A stretch of 64,000 bases of DNA from Hordeum vulgare subsp. vulgare (lineage: Eukaryota > Streptophyta > Magnoliopsida > Poales > Poaceae), in contig NC_058519.1 in assembly GCF_904849725.1 (NCBI RefSeq), forward strand, positions 535,874,316 through 535,938,315, written 5' to 3'. Under the pieces are notes generated by a model. That model ran no database searches. It had not been told where the DNA came from and was given only the letters and a program-made list of their open reading frames with translations. Shown here one piece after another: positions 14,001 through 23,706 of the stretch (position 1 is the stretch's first letter; every line of letters starts with the position of its first letter). A program made the position numbers and the translations under genes.

Positions 14001-16764
14001 CCACTGGGTGTAAGCAGACAGAGCACCATGATACGTCTGAAGAGCCTCCTCATAAGCCAAAGCCTTCTCATCATAAGCACGGATAGCGACCTCATCAGCA
14101 AGCTTAGCCGTATCCTTTGCGGCCTGAGAAGCATCCGCAGGAAGAGCCGGTGGGGTCGGCGGAGTGGGAGCCACGGGAGGAACCGGACATGGCGGACAAC
14201 ATACCTCAATAGAAAGAAAACCCCATAGACGGATGCCACGCATGTGAATGCGCATGAAGCCAATAAATTCGGTGTAGTTAGTGCCATCAAAGATCACCGG
14301 ACAATGAGGAACAACAACGTAGCCGAATGCAGCAGACCATTTTTTTTTCGTGGTTTTTTTTTTTTTTGAATCAGAGATCGGAGAGCCAGTAGGATCCGGC
14401 GAGATTGGGGTAACCAGTAGTTGGATCGGGACCCTGGGGGCGGCTGAAGGGAATCAGATCGGGACCTGGAGGGCAGCCTGCAGAGACGCGGGGCCGCGTC
14501 TGGGAACAGAGCCGCGGGCAAGTCTGGGAGCAGAGCCACTTCTGGCGGATCCGGCGACGCAAGACTGGATGGTGCGGGCGCGCTGGGCAAGGACGAGCTC
14601 ATGCAGCCGATCCGATCCGGTGAGATCTGGCGTTCGCTGGAGGCTGCGAGTGGAGCCTGCGGGAGCAGACGAGGAGGAGGCGCGTTCCTGGAGGAGCACC
14701 GGCGGGAGAAATCCTGGTGCCCGAGGAGGAATCGGCGGATGAGCAGCAGCAGGATGAGAACAAGAGCTGCGTGGAGAAGGATCGGAGCACGGGTTGCGTG
14801 CTAAAAAATTAACCTAAGCTCTAATACCATGTTAGGAAAGCAACTTGTCTCTATTGAAGGCTCAAGGGGCATATATATATTACACGTGACTTGAGGTGCA
14901 AGGAAAGTAAACATAGACTAATAAGGACTCCTAGACTAATACTAATAGACTAATAAGGACTCCTAGACTAATACTAATACTTCCTAACACACACTTCCCT
15001 GTCCTAGCAAACATTTTGGTTATCAGTTGTGCTGTGACACTTATTGCTTATCTCTGTTCTAGTGTAAGATCTTTGGTCATGTAGTTACAGGCTTATGGCC
15101 TGGTATAGCTCGAGGTGACTTGCTAAAATATTGTGCTTTTGGAACGATTCATTGTGTGTTCTCTATTGCTTTTTATCCTGTTGTACCGCCTCTATGTTTA
15201 TGCTCCTTATGTTATATAATATTTAATTATGTCTCTCTGTAATCAGTTTTCAGGAGAACTATCTTATGAATTGAAAGACCCAGCCTACTGTTATATGATC
15301 TTAAAAAGGCCACATGACTTGAACGCTCTTTCAGCAAATCTCACAAAATGGCTTTCTGAAGTAGAAAACTCAAAGGTAGTTAACAGTTTCTTAAGCTCAT
15401 CTAAATAAGTATCTTGTCATACAATATTGTCCTTCAAAGTGTAGCTGCAGGTCATCAGTATATATACATTGTACTCCCTCTTGTTACAGTATATGTGGAT
15501 TGCACTAGCCCTTTTCATGAGTTCGGACTTTTGGTTGCGTTGGCTAGTGCATGAAGCTTAACATGGTATCGGAGCTAAGGTCTTGAGTTCAAGTCCTGGC
15601 TTTCGCAATTTATTAAAAATTGCTGGTAGCCCCCTCCTTTGTGTCCACGTAGAGGCCTCTTGAGTCATACGTGAGTTTCGCGTGCCGTCGCTCTCTTCCG
15701 GTTGCACGTGTTGACTTGTCTTCCTCGTCACACGTGAGAGGGGGTGTTACAGTATATGTGGATTGCACTAGCCCTTTTCATGATTTCGGACTTTTGGTTC
15801 CACTTTGTACTAGCTCTAGTATAAAAATGTACTAAACTTAAGACACTTATTTTGAGGGAGTATTCCTTAGAGGCAGTAAATCATGTACTCCCTCCGTTTC
15901 AAAATTCTTGTTTTAGCTTTGTCTAGAAATGTATGTATCTAAATATTAAAACTTGACTAGATACATTCATATTTAAACAAATCTAAGACAAGAGTTTTGA
16001 GACAGAGGGAGTACTCAATAGGCTTTTATAAATGATAGCTTAGTCTCAGTTATGCATATTAACGGACTGTTTAAACAGATCAGGAAACTAGACGCCATGT
16101 TTGCTCTTGCGGACTATGCTGTCAAAGGTTGTAAGAAGACAGATGGCTGTTCTGGCTCCGAGCACACCCCATGCATCCAGAAGAGGATTATAAACTACTT
16201 CAGCAAGAAGGAAGGCACACCAGACGATGATTACTGTACTCCGCTCCGCAAGAGCAGGTTTGTGTGCTCTCTTCCCACATAACTCACCAGAGCATTTGCT
16301 TCTTACGCTGTCCCGAGCTTAAGTCTTATCTGATGGAATGTTTGATTTTGCTTCCTGCAGCACGTTCTTGCAATCCGACATAAAGGTAAGAACTAACACC
16401 AGGTGCATTTTCCACTGTGATTGGTAGCAATGTAACAGGCCCGCCTGACAATCTCTTCACTGCGCTGCCAGGTATTCCTCCAGAGCAATTCGTTTGCCAA
16501 ATTCACCCCGAGGGCCGTCGCGAGGATTATGCACGGCATCTCCAGCCCGTCTTTCCCAGCTGCTACCTGGTCCAAAAACCACTTCTGGTCTCTCTCTCTC
16601 TCCGGACGCATTTTGTTATATCTATGTATATCTTCTCTTTCCACCGATTTAGCTCACGGGCTGAAGTTTTTACCCACAGGGGACGCTATATGGAGGTTGA
16701 TTTCCCAGTGGTCATACAAGCTGCCAAAGCCGAGCTAGTTAAATTCGTTGGAAAGGGTGAATAG
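5069..16764 (+). CDS. RECQL5: RecQ-type ATP-dependent DNA helicase, plant RECQL5 class
   Basis: This gene encodes a 3'-5' DNA helicase of the RecQ family, expected to act in the nucleus on recombination and replication intermediates. I read 20 exons with GT-AG introns that keep one frame: 5069-6091, 6163-6282, 6369-6422, 6683-6795, 7505-7717, 7813-7891, 7994-8047, 8122-8196, 8453-8506, 8649-8693, 8769-8863, 8943-9069, 9853-9951, 10181-10236, 10323-10425, 15247-15375, 16079-16257, 16361-16385, 16472-16587, 16680-16764. The product is about 947 aa; Arabidopsis RECQL5 is of similar size. The first 280 residues are Pro/Ser/Lys-rich and low complexity. Walker A PTGAGKS is at about 331-337, DEAH at about 429-432 ([12 protein letters not shown]), MTATAT follows, and motif [12 protein letters not shown] begins at about 611. 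The start [11 protein letters not shown] was chosen because upstream in-frame sequence looks like 5' leader. No stop or frameshift is seen. Intron 15 is 4.8 kb and full of repeats. Confidence 0.93.
7049..7206. mobile_element. Stowaway MITE in RECQL5 intron 4
   Basis: The 158-bp element begins CTCCCTCCGTTCCTAAATAT and ends with the inverted complement. It is flanked by TA dinucleotides (7047-7048, 7207-7208), the mark of Tc1/Mariner-type Stowaway insertion. It resembles the Thalos group of Triticeae. Confidence 0.93.
8247..8404. mobile_element. Stowaway MITE in RECQL5 intron 8
   Basis: This is a 158-bp TIR element of the same family and length as the one at 7049-7206, again bounded by TA. A few substitutions in the termini (CTCCCTCCATT, GGATGGAG) suggest an older or different copy. 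Confidence 0.92.
10426..11054. other. start of RECQL5 intron 15, mostly unrecognised
   Basis: This is non-coding intron sequence. A T-run near 10711-10722 followed by A-rich sequence could be the tail of a short antisense retroposon fragment, but no family could be recognised. Confidence 0.4.
11055..11420. mobile_element. 366-bp terminal-inverted-repeat MITE in RECQL5 intron 15
   Basis: The left end GGAGGCCAAGCGCCATGGAGG and the right end near CCTCCATGGCTCCCGGGAGCC are inverted copies with substitutions. The interior is AT-rich and non-coding. The CATGGAGGCC-type end resembles Mutator-like MITEs of Triticeae, but no clear 9-bp TSD could be fixed. Confidence 0.6.
11695..12301 (-). pseudogene. 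3' fragment of a LINE with reverse-transcriptase zinc-binding domain
   Basis: Minus-strand frames at 12029-12301 and 11727-12071 encode the C-terminus of a plant non-LTR retrotransposon ORF2. The first holds the zf-RVT signature (CGLCPLCKQ, then HLLFQC). The second continues with [14 protein letters not shown], typical of the region after zf-RVT. The two are in different frames, so the reading is broken. A T-run at 11695-11702 on the + strand is the poly(A) tail. The copy is 5'-truncated, as LINE insertions usually are, and lies antisense inside RECQL5 intron 15. Confidence 0.8.
12201..12252. repeat. remnant Stowaway-like hairpin inside the LINE fragment
   Basis: CTAAATATAAGA and its inverted copy CTTATATTTAG face each other over a short loop, followed by GAGCGAGGTAGTA, a decayed GGAGGGAGTA end. 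It appears to be a heavily deleted MITE. Confidence 0.55.
12403..12564 (-). repeat. 3' LTR of the gag-only element
   Basis: This 162-bp terminal repeat is nearly identical to 14830-14989. It contains a doubled GACTAATAAGGACTCCTA motif and a TATATATATAT tract. Confidence 0.93.
13125..14602 (-). pseudogene. Copia-type gag with CCHC zinc knuckle, frameshifted near the N-terminus
   Basis: The main open frame (14297-13125, 390 codons) has an N-terminal FDGTNYTEF motif (plant Copia gag), a central UBN2-type helical region with [13 protein letters not shown], and a C-terminal knuckle [14 protein letters not shown]. Upstream, a frame starting MSSSLPSAP at 14602 looks like the natural N-terminus. It lies in another frame and the two are joined across runs of T at about 14341-14368. 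Either the copy is broken there or homopolymer length is misread. The product would form the virus-like particle of the element. Confidence 0.8.
14830..14989 (-). repeat. 5' LTR of the gag-only element
   Basis: This 160-bp terminal repeat starts TGTTAGG and ends CCTAACA, and is followed by the CACAC target duplication. Confidence 0.93.
15474..15860. mobile_element. Stowaway-like MITE split by a miniature LTR element
   Basis: The left end TACTCCCTC (15472-15480) and the right end GAGGGAGTA (15854-15862) pair as Stowaway termini with TA at both sides. The intervening 15482-15799 block is an unrelated LTR-bearing insert. Confidence 0.65.
15482..15799 (+). mobile_element. TRIM-like miniature LTR retrotransposon, 3' truncated
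   Basis: An 82-bp repeat (15482-15563) starts TGTTACAGTATATGTGG and ends CTTAACA. It is followed at once by TGGTATCGGAGC, a tRNA-Met primer site. Then come about 180 bp without coding potential, a purine tract GAGAGGGGG ending at 15744, and the same repeat again from 15745, which breaks off after TTTTGGTT at 15799. This is the layout of a terminal-repeat retrotransposon in miniature that lost the end of its 3' LTR. Confidence 0.7.
15888..16011. mobile_element. Stowaway MITE in RECQL5 intron 16
   Basis: The 124-bp TIR element begins CTCCCTCCGTTTCAAAATTC and ends with GTTTTGAGACAGAGGGAG, with TA on each flank (15886-15887, 16012-16013). Confidence 0.92.
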
Positions 16765-18489
16765 TGCTGCAAGAGCAATCAGTCAGAACCCTTGTCTTGC
16801 GGTCTTGCCAGGCTACAATGTACAGTACATGCATAAGAATGAAGTTTGAAACCAGGAATCGGATAGAAATTTAACCACAGAGAAGGTTCGTGCCCACTCC
16901 CATGTACATGCTCCAATAGTTGTTATCCCGAATGCTCAACGCTGATCGCCGTTGCTTCCATAAATTTGCAGAGGCGGTTGAAAAAAAAAGTATTGGTTGC
17001 AGAGCGGACACCAGCCACGTCGGCGTGAAGTATCTATGCAGCAAACCATCGCGGGCCTTTCAGTCAAGCTGTCTATGTAATATGGCGGGTCAGCCAGGAT
17101 CAAGATGCTTAAGAAGAGACATTTCCTGATTAAAGAAACAAAGAGAAACCAGTGATATACTAGGTCGACAGATGAGAGGGTTGCTGTGTTATGCTTAAAC
17201 GTTTTAGTAATAATCCAGTGTGAAACTAACTTGTGAACCTGTAATACTGATATGTATATTCATTACTTAGCAGCATCAGCCGAAGCCGAGTATCCCCGAG
17301 TCTTGGTCGCACTTGTTCGAGTTGACTGGCCAACCTGGCTTCATTGCATGCTGCCGTTGTCAGCTCTGATCTTAGCATTGTTATTTGGTGGTTGGCAGTT
17401 TCATTGCATGCTGCCGCCGCATATTCGCATATGCTCTGGGAGAGGCACACGGTGCGGGTCCTGGCAGCGCGCCTCTATCATTCTTGGAGTGAACCGATCC
17501 ATTCGATTGATCGTGCAGGTACGAGCTTGAGGCGGTGCGTCCTGCAGCGTTTGTTCACCGGCAGGAGCGCACGGCTTTAGCTGGAACACCGTGTCCTGTG
17601 TGCTGCCGTACGAACCATGGGGGCCTAGCCATGGCGTCTACCATGTCGCTTGCAGAGAGAGGCAGTCAAATTGTAGATTTGCATCGTCCGGCACGGCACG
17701 GGAGACAAAGCGTGCACACAGCCCATACCCAACATACCCAAACCGAAATTTCAAAAAAAAAAAAAAAAAAAAAACCCCAAACCGGATGTCCTCAACTGAA
17801 ACCGTGTCAATGTCACGGTACTGCATCTGGACCGCCGACCGACCAGCGGCCTCGCACCTCAAGCAACACGTAAGCGGGGTTGCTGTTGCACCGGTGAACA
17901 CGTAGCTGCCTTTGTTTAATTAATTAATTATGTGAGCTACCAGGTTGATGCGGTACTGGAACCACCGAAGCACTTGACGATGGCGTGGCATATTCGCGTG
18001 GCTCAAATCTAGCGACCCGAAGCATATTCATTCGCCCACAACGCCCATCGCTATCCATCCTAGCCAGCCGTCCGTAACGGAGGGGCCACACCAACACCAG
18101 GCAGCCGGGGCCCGTGCCGTTCCAACAGGGCAACGATTCGAACGACTCTCCCGTGCCACGGAATCCAGCCCCGGAAAAGCAATATTCCGTGCTCGCGTCG
18201 GTCGGTCCATCTATTCTCCGTGGGCCGTGACGGCAGCGCAGCGCAACGGGGTCCGTAAAGACTGGTAGGAGGAGTAGCGCGGCACGAACGCACGCACGCA
18301 GAATTTACCAGAGCACGCAGGAGGAGAGCGAGAGGGGGAGGGGAAAAGCCGACGGCAGAAGGAAGGAAGGAAGACGAAGCCAGGCCAGCCATCCTCCAGT
18401 TGCTTCCTCGCGCCGAGCCCGAATCCTCTCCCCTCGCGCCGTACCAGAGGGCTCCGCCGGAGATCGAGGAGACCCGACCCTAGCTGGAG
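16765..18489. other. intergenic: RECQL5 3' flank and DUF212 promoter/leader
   Basis: The sequence after the helicase stop holds the 3' UTR and no other gene. A short motif, TTTCATTGCATGCTGCCG, occurs near 17339 and again near 17399. A homopolymer A run lies at about 17754-17773. From about 18050 the DNA becomes GC-rich and leads into the DUF212 first exon, as in a cereal promoter and 5' UTR. No TATA box could be chosen with confidence. Confidence 0.5.
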
Positions 18490-21400
18490 ATGGCCGCCGC
18501 CGTGGTGAACTACCCGCTCGTCGCGGGGCTCCTCGCCTTCGCGGTCGCGCAGTCCGCCAAGTTCTTCACCACCTGGTGAGCCAGCTGCTCCCCTCCCCTC
18601 CCCCGCCCCGCGTTACAGTTATGATCGATGGCTTGGCTCCGCTCATCGGGCTGCTGCCTGTGCGAGCATTGCTGAGCCTGTGGGAGCGCGTGCGATTTTG
18701 GTGGTCGGGAGTTCGTTGCTTATCTGCTTAGCGCGAAGGTGAACGGAGATTTGGATTCGAGACCTGCTAGGAACGGGATTTGGCTAAATTCTATTTAGTC
18801 TCTTTTTTCCCTTCTATAATTCCGCTGATCAGTTTCGTACATAGGCTGTGGATCCTCGCCAACCTTAGCGAGATCTTCCTCTTATTTCTGCGTTTCGTTT
18901 TGCTTCGCTGGTAGTATGATCTGCGTCAACTGCTTCTGAAACCAGCTATTCATGAACCACCCGCAGAATACTTTGTCAACGAGAGGCAGCGGAAATGCCG
19001 GATATGCCACGTGGGCGAGAGTTGGACGAACGCTTACAGTTACCCAACTAGGACAAAAAATGCGCCAAAAGTTTTGTGTACCCTTTCGGTATGTTTTCGT
19101 CTGGAAGTAGTGGAGAGACATCCCTGTATCACATTACTCATAGTCATGAGGTTTTAGCTACTCCCTCTGTCCGGAAATACTTGTCGGAGAATAAAAATGG
19201 ATGTATCTAGAACTCGACAAGTATTTCCGGACGGAGGGAGTATTAATTAATCTGAGAGCATTTTAGGATCATACGGATGGTTTGGTGGGGCACTTAGAAG
19301 CCTAACCTTTTCACATCCATTCTGGTTCTACTGCCAGATAAGGGTATTATTTGTGATTTCTGTAGCAAATTTGCTGCATGTCTAATGCTAGAGGCAAGTT
19401 GGTTACATAATGCTACCTGTATTTCCTTACTTTGGTTCTACTGCCATTGAGATGATTAATCAATACTTTGTGATGATCCTGCCCATAAGAGTTATGCATG
19501 TTCTCTGCAAAGAGTGGCTTTGTTTTTGAACTTTTAAGAGTGGCTATTGGCAAAGTAAGTGACGATTCCTAGGCTCTGCTTGTATCTGTCATGTGTGTGA
19601 CATGATTGTGTCCTGGGTGGTTCATTTGTTCTGGTTGGCTGCTTGTTTTACGGCTGGGTGTTTCTTTAGCTTGGCAGGCTGGTTTGTAGCTGCGGTGGTG
19701 CGGCCATGGGTGCGTTTTGGTGGAACTTGATGAATTGGTGGTTGTTTTACCAGTTTCATGAAAATGAAAGGATTTCACTACAATCGAACGCCAGATTTTT
19801 TAGCATGGCAAATCGAACGCCCGGAATGGCAAATTATGTTTCGCGAGGATGGCAATTTGCTTTAGCAAGCCATGGAGCAAATTGCCATCCTCACGACAAC
19901 ATAATTTGCCATAAAAAATGTTCGATTTGCCATGCCTAAAAGCCTGATTTATGATTTTTTAGCATTTTTGAAATGAAATTGGGAGCTTGAGCTCCTTTGA
20001 TTGAAACAAAGTGACGGAGTTAACTCTCTGTTTCCTGATAATTTAAGCAAATTGGTCGGTGCCAAACTATGGACATAAGTAAGCCCTACCCTCAATGGCA
20101 GGTGCTAGATCTGTGACCCTGTGCTGTCAATCCATTCAAACTCTTCCTTTGTAAGATTTTTTTTCATGAATATTTTTTAAGAGGGTTGTAGATAATTTGT
20201 GATGTCAATTTACATCACCAGTTGTGTGTAAAGCCACCACAACTTGACACTATACATTCACAAGTTATCGACTTATAGCAACTGCACATACCATTTGCTG
20301 TCTCCTGCAGTATATATAATTCAAATAAGAAAACCAATTGTTTGGGGGCAATTTGAACATGCACAAACACCTTCATTCGATAAAAATGAGTCCTTATTGA
20401 CTCAATAGCATGCACACACACACCTGAGTTTGCATCAGGGCAGAAATTTGAGAACACTCCGTGGAAGTTAATTGCTCATGTTTGCCTTGTTATGTATGAT
20501 GTGTAGTAGCATGTAAGAGGTGGCTTTCCATTTCTCTAACTGTATATCTATCTTCAAGCTGGCGCCTTGTTATATATGATGTGTAGTAGTGTGTAAGAGG
20601 TGGCCTTCTATTTCCCTAACTGTATAATTATCTTCAAGTTTGATTTGGATTGGGGCAAGGATCCGATGCCAAAGTAACTGTGCATCATCCGCATACCTGT
20701 ACCACAATATTTGTTGTTGGAGAGAATTAGTCTAGTTCTCCCCAACAACAAGTATTTAGGAACAGAGGGAGTATATGCTTAATAGGTCGATAAGCTTTGG
20801 CTTGTGTTTCAAATTGTACTTCTGCCAAACCCATATAATTTTTGGAATTGAACTTACTATGGAAGTATGTGTGAACTGGTATAAAGCATGCTAAAATGTT
20901 GCTTATCACTGTCCTAATGTATGCATTTGGTGTTCTCTAAAGCATTGTTTTTGGGGTTTTATGTAGGTATAAAGAGAAGCGTTGGGATGCCAGGCAATTT
21001 ATAGCTTCTGGAGGGATGCCATCATCACATTCAGCCACAGTGACAGCACTTGCAGTGTCTGTTGGAATCCAAGAAGGCTTTCGTAGTGCCACATTTGCAA
21101 CTTCAGTGATACTTGCATGTGTGGTGAGCACACGCTTGAAATTCTTTACGTATATTATAAGCAGATGATATTAAGCCTTAACTGCTTCTGTTGCATGAAT
21201 ATCCAAATATAGAGGAGAATATCAGATTATTTGCATTCATCTTTATTTGTCTCTTCTGTTTTCATGTGGTACTTTGCACATTGCTTTTAAAATTTGCTGT
21301 TGTATCTTATAAGCAGATGATCTTAAGCCTTAACTACTTCTACTGCATGAATATCCTAATATAGAGGAGAATATCAGATTATTTGCATTCATTTGTTTGC

Positions 21401-23202
21401 TTTCATCTTTATTTATCTCTTCTGCTTTCATGTGGTACTTTGCACATTGCTTTTGAAACCTGCTGCTGTATGTTGCGAAACTATTGCTTAACAGCACTTT
21501 CCTGACATCATCCATAGTTCACAGCCTCTGAACAGTGATATTATAATAAGGATGTATTTTGACATGAAAGACACGTATGTCTAAAATCTTTGATTTTTTT
21601 GTAGGTGATGCACGATGCTTTTGGTGTTCGGTTGCACGCTGGAAAACAGGCAGAGGTTTGTCAGTCTCATCCTAAAAGGTCTTAGACTTTTAGTGAAATA
21701 GCACTATGCAATAGCATGGGAGACTGCTTAGTGGCTGCCCTGATTATAAGATAATAATCATATGTTTCTTCTATACTTGCATACAGTCTTTTCACATGGG
21801 ACTGCTGTTTGATTCTATTATCTTACTGGATGTTTATCAATTGAATCACAATTGCACATATACTTATATGCATTATATTGCATTAGACTTTCTCAGTTTG
21901 CTCTTCTCAAATCGAGGATACCCAGTGATTTGCTAGGTTTTCATAATGCTGGAAACGACACTTACAAGACCTGTATCTATAAATTATAGCTAAATGGTTA
22001 TCCAAGATTGAGATTGTTCTGTTGTTGTTTGCTGCTACTATTCAATGTATAATTCAATGTGTAGTAAGTTACGCATGCAGTATGGGGAGCAGGCATCACT
22101 AAGGATATGCCCCTGAAATTGGCCACTATCTCTATATTCGGCTGAATGATATTCACTTTGATTACCTTGAACATTTGATAAGCAGTTGACGAGTATCCTT
22201 AGACTACATGTTTGTCCTGGACTTGATTAACTACTTTTTTCACTAACATGTGAACAGGAAATTTAGATAATGGGAACTGTATGTTTAAATTTCCCCATTG
22301 ACATATATAATAAAGAAAAGTAGCATAGAAGTGTGACACGTCGTTTTCTTGTGAGAGGATAATTTTGTCCTGTTTACCCACTATCATCATCAGTTATGGT
22401 CTTTCAAACTTTATGTGAGGCTGAAGCAAGATGACCACTAATATTGTTGATGCAAATCCTATCAGGTGTTGAACCAAATTGTCTACGAGCTGCCTATAGA
22501 GCATCCACTGGCAGAGACAAAGCCATTGCGTGAAATTCTTGGACACACAGTCCCTCAGGTTAGCTTACATGCTTCAGTTTCTATACATTGATGTTTGTGG
22601 CTCTAAGTTAAGGAAAATGTAATTGTCGATATATGAAGCAGAAAAGATTAATAGACTAACTACTGAAATTCTGCCAGAGCAATGTTTTGTGAGCCACTTC
22701 AACGGTTCTTGAATAATTTTACCTGTAGCATGCTCCAAAGATGCAATTATCGAATAATTTCGTGATATGGCATAGCAAACCTCTTTGAGGAGCTAATATT
22801 CTGAACACAAATGACATCTCATAAGTTAATTGGGACAAATAGTTGCTAGTTGCCTCGCCCCTACGGTCGATATATCCGCTCCTAGTTTTTTCCTCTTGTG
22901 CTCATCTCGGAAGATAGGGCATTTCTCTTGTCAGATACTTCCTCCGTCCGGAATTAGTTGTCGCATAAAATGGATAGAAATGGATGTATCTAGAACTAAA
23001 ATGCATCAAGATACATTCACTCTTCCGACAAGTATTTTCGGACGGAGGGAGTATATTATTTTGATAACAATGATTAGCCGATATGCGTGCTATGCTGGAC
23101 GTAAAAACACTTCTTTTTTTACATTGTCAGGTGGTGGCTGGTTGCATCCTTGGAATCCTCACGGCTGTGATCATGCTCTTAGTTCTGGGGAGTTACATTT
23201 AA
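18490..23202 (+). CDS. DUF212 family membrane protein (acid phosphatase/vanadium haloperoxidase-related)
   Basis: Five exons with GT-AG borders (18490-18575, 20967-21123, 21605-21655, 22466-22558, 23131-23202) give a complete 152-aa protein, the usual size for this family. The N-terminus NYPLVAGLLAFAVAQSAKFF is a membrane segment. It is followed by the family signature GGMPSSHSATVTALA, HDAFGVRLHAGKQAE, and a hydrophobic C-terminal helix ending LLVLGSYI. The SSHS and DAxGVR-type motifs are the hallmark of DUF212 (YuiD-like), related to PAP2/haloperoxidase folds. The reaction is not established in plants. No frameshift is seen. Start choice: the first ATG after the GC-rich leader, which begins the conserved region directly. 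Introns carry three MITE-like elements and two tandem duplications. Confidence 0.92.
19161..19240. mobile_element. short Stowaway MITE in DUF212 intron 1
   Basis: This 80-bp TIR element (CTCCCTCTGTCCGGAAATAC at left, inverted copy at right) has TA flanks. Length and ends match the Athos type of Triticeae. Confidence 0.92.
19797..19941. repeat. long foldback hairpin in DUF212 intron 1
   Basis: The left arm TTTTAGCATGGCAAATCGAA pairs with the right arm TTCGATTTGCCATGCCTAAAA. The pairing extends about 65 bp each side with a few mismatches and a loop near GCAAGCCATGG. It is non-coding and inside the intron, so it would be transcribed as a hairpin. It is probably a foldback MITE, and no TSD was identified. 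Confidence 0.75.
20484..20640. repeat. tandem duplication in DUF212 intron 1
   Basis: GCCTTGTTATGTATGATGTG at 20484 recurs at 20574 with few substitutions, and both copies continue through ...AACTGTATA...ATCTTCAAG. The period is 90 bp. Confidence 0.8.
20703..20772. repeat. truncated MITE hairpin in DUF212 intron 1
   Basis: AATATTTGTTGTTGGAGAGA and its inverted copy TCTCCCCAACAACAAGTATT flank a short loop. The right side ends AGAGGGAGTA, a Stowaway terminus, but the left terminus is missing. Confidence 0.6.
21159..21475. repeat. tandem duplication of about 150 bp in DUF212 intron 2
   Basis: AAGCAGATGAT begins two adjacent copies at 21159 and 21311. Both continue through TTAAGCCTTAACT and CATGTGGTACTTTGCACATT. 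The second copy has an added TTGTTTGCTTTC segment. This is a local duplication rather than a known transposon. Confidence 0.85.
22938..23051. mobile_element. Stowaway MITE in DUF212 intron 4
   Basis: This 114-bp TIR element begins CTTCCTCCGTCCGGAATTAG and ends TTTTCGGACGGAGGGAG. It has TA at both sides and lies 80 bp before the last exon. Confidence 0.9.
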
Positions 23203-23706
23203 ATATCGGCAATATTTGATCATCTAATATCATATCGCCGATCTTGTAAAGCATGAAAATGAAAGCTCATCTTGGATGTAATGTGTAAAAGTGGCCTGTC
23301 CATGCTGCTGCTACAAAGTCTTGACTGATTTAGATCTGCGCTGTAGGATAGTAGGTCGTAGCTTCAGTTGGTGCTGTAAATCTGAGATGTTTGCCGTCGG
23401 TCAGAACCTCCTCATGTTGAGTGTTTGTTGTACAACTAGCAGTCATGTGAAACTTCAGAGATGAAGGTTCTGAATAGCTTAAACGGTTAAACCACGTCAT
23501 CAACTTCACTTTCTGGGTACACAATTTATTATAGTATTTGGATTTGATGCGAAGGGTATGGGAAATATGACGCAGAAAACCGAAGGTGCCCCGTAATAAC
23601 TTAGGAACACACAGTCCCAATCTCCTCCTTCTAGATGATTATTGTGTAAACTTAGGTGGAGTAGTAGGCATATGCATCTGGCAGCTTTCTTAGTCTAGAT
23701 TCCCAG
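23203..23706. other. convergent 3' flanks of DUF212 and malate synthase
   Basis: About 500 bp separate two stop codons facing each other. It presumably holds both 3' UTRs. No other gene, repeat or hairpin terminator is recognised. Confidence 0.6.

Larger units (their letters stand above)
12403..14989 (-). mobile_element. gag-only Copia-like LTR retrotransposon in RECQL5 intron 15
   Basis: A compact 2.59-kb element lies antisense to the helicase. Direct LTRs at 12403-12564 and 14830-14989 begin TGTTAGG and end CCTAACA; the main length difference is a TA microsatellite. The 5-bp TSD is CACAC (12398-12402 and 14990-14994). On the minus strand the primer site TGGTATTAGAGCTT (14816-14829) abuts the 5' LTR and fits initiator tRNA-Met. 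The polypurine tract TTTGAGGGGGGG (12565-12576) abuts the 3' LTR. The only coding region is gag (13125-14602). There is no room for protease, integrase or reverse transcriptase, so it must use proteins from another element. Its layout fits the TR-GAG class of non-autonomous elements. Confidence 0.92.

Noticed and set aside
14350..14804. + strand Arg/Gly-rich frames in the gag-only element
   Set aside because: They oppose the gag N-terminal region and its leader. The composition is explained by the complementary strand.
15560..15610. Possible tRNA-derived SINE (GAGTTCAAGTCC resembles a B box)
   Set aside because: No A box at the right distance. The flanking direct repeats, primer site and purine tract fit an LTR element better.
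17754..17773. A-run as the tail of a retroposon
   Set aside because: No target duplication or retroposon body is visible upstream. It is treated as a simple homopolymer.
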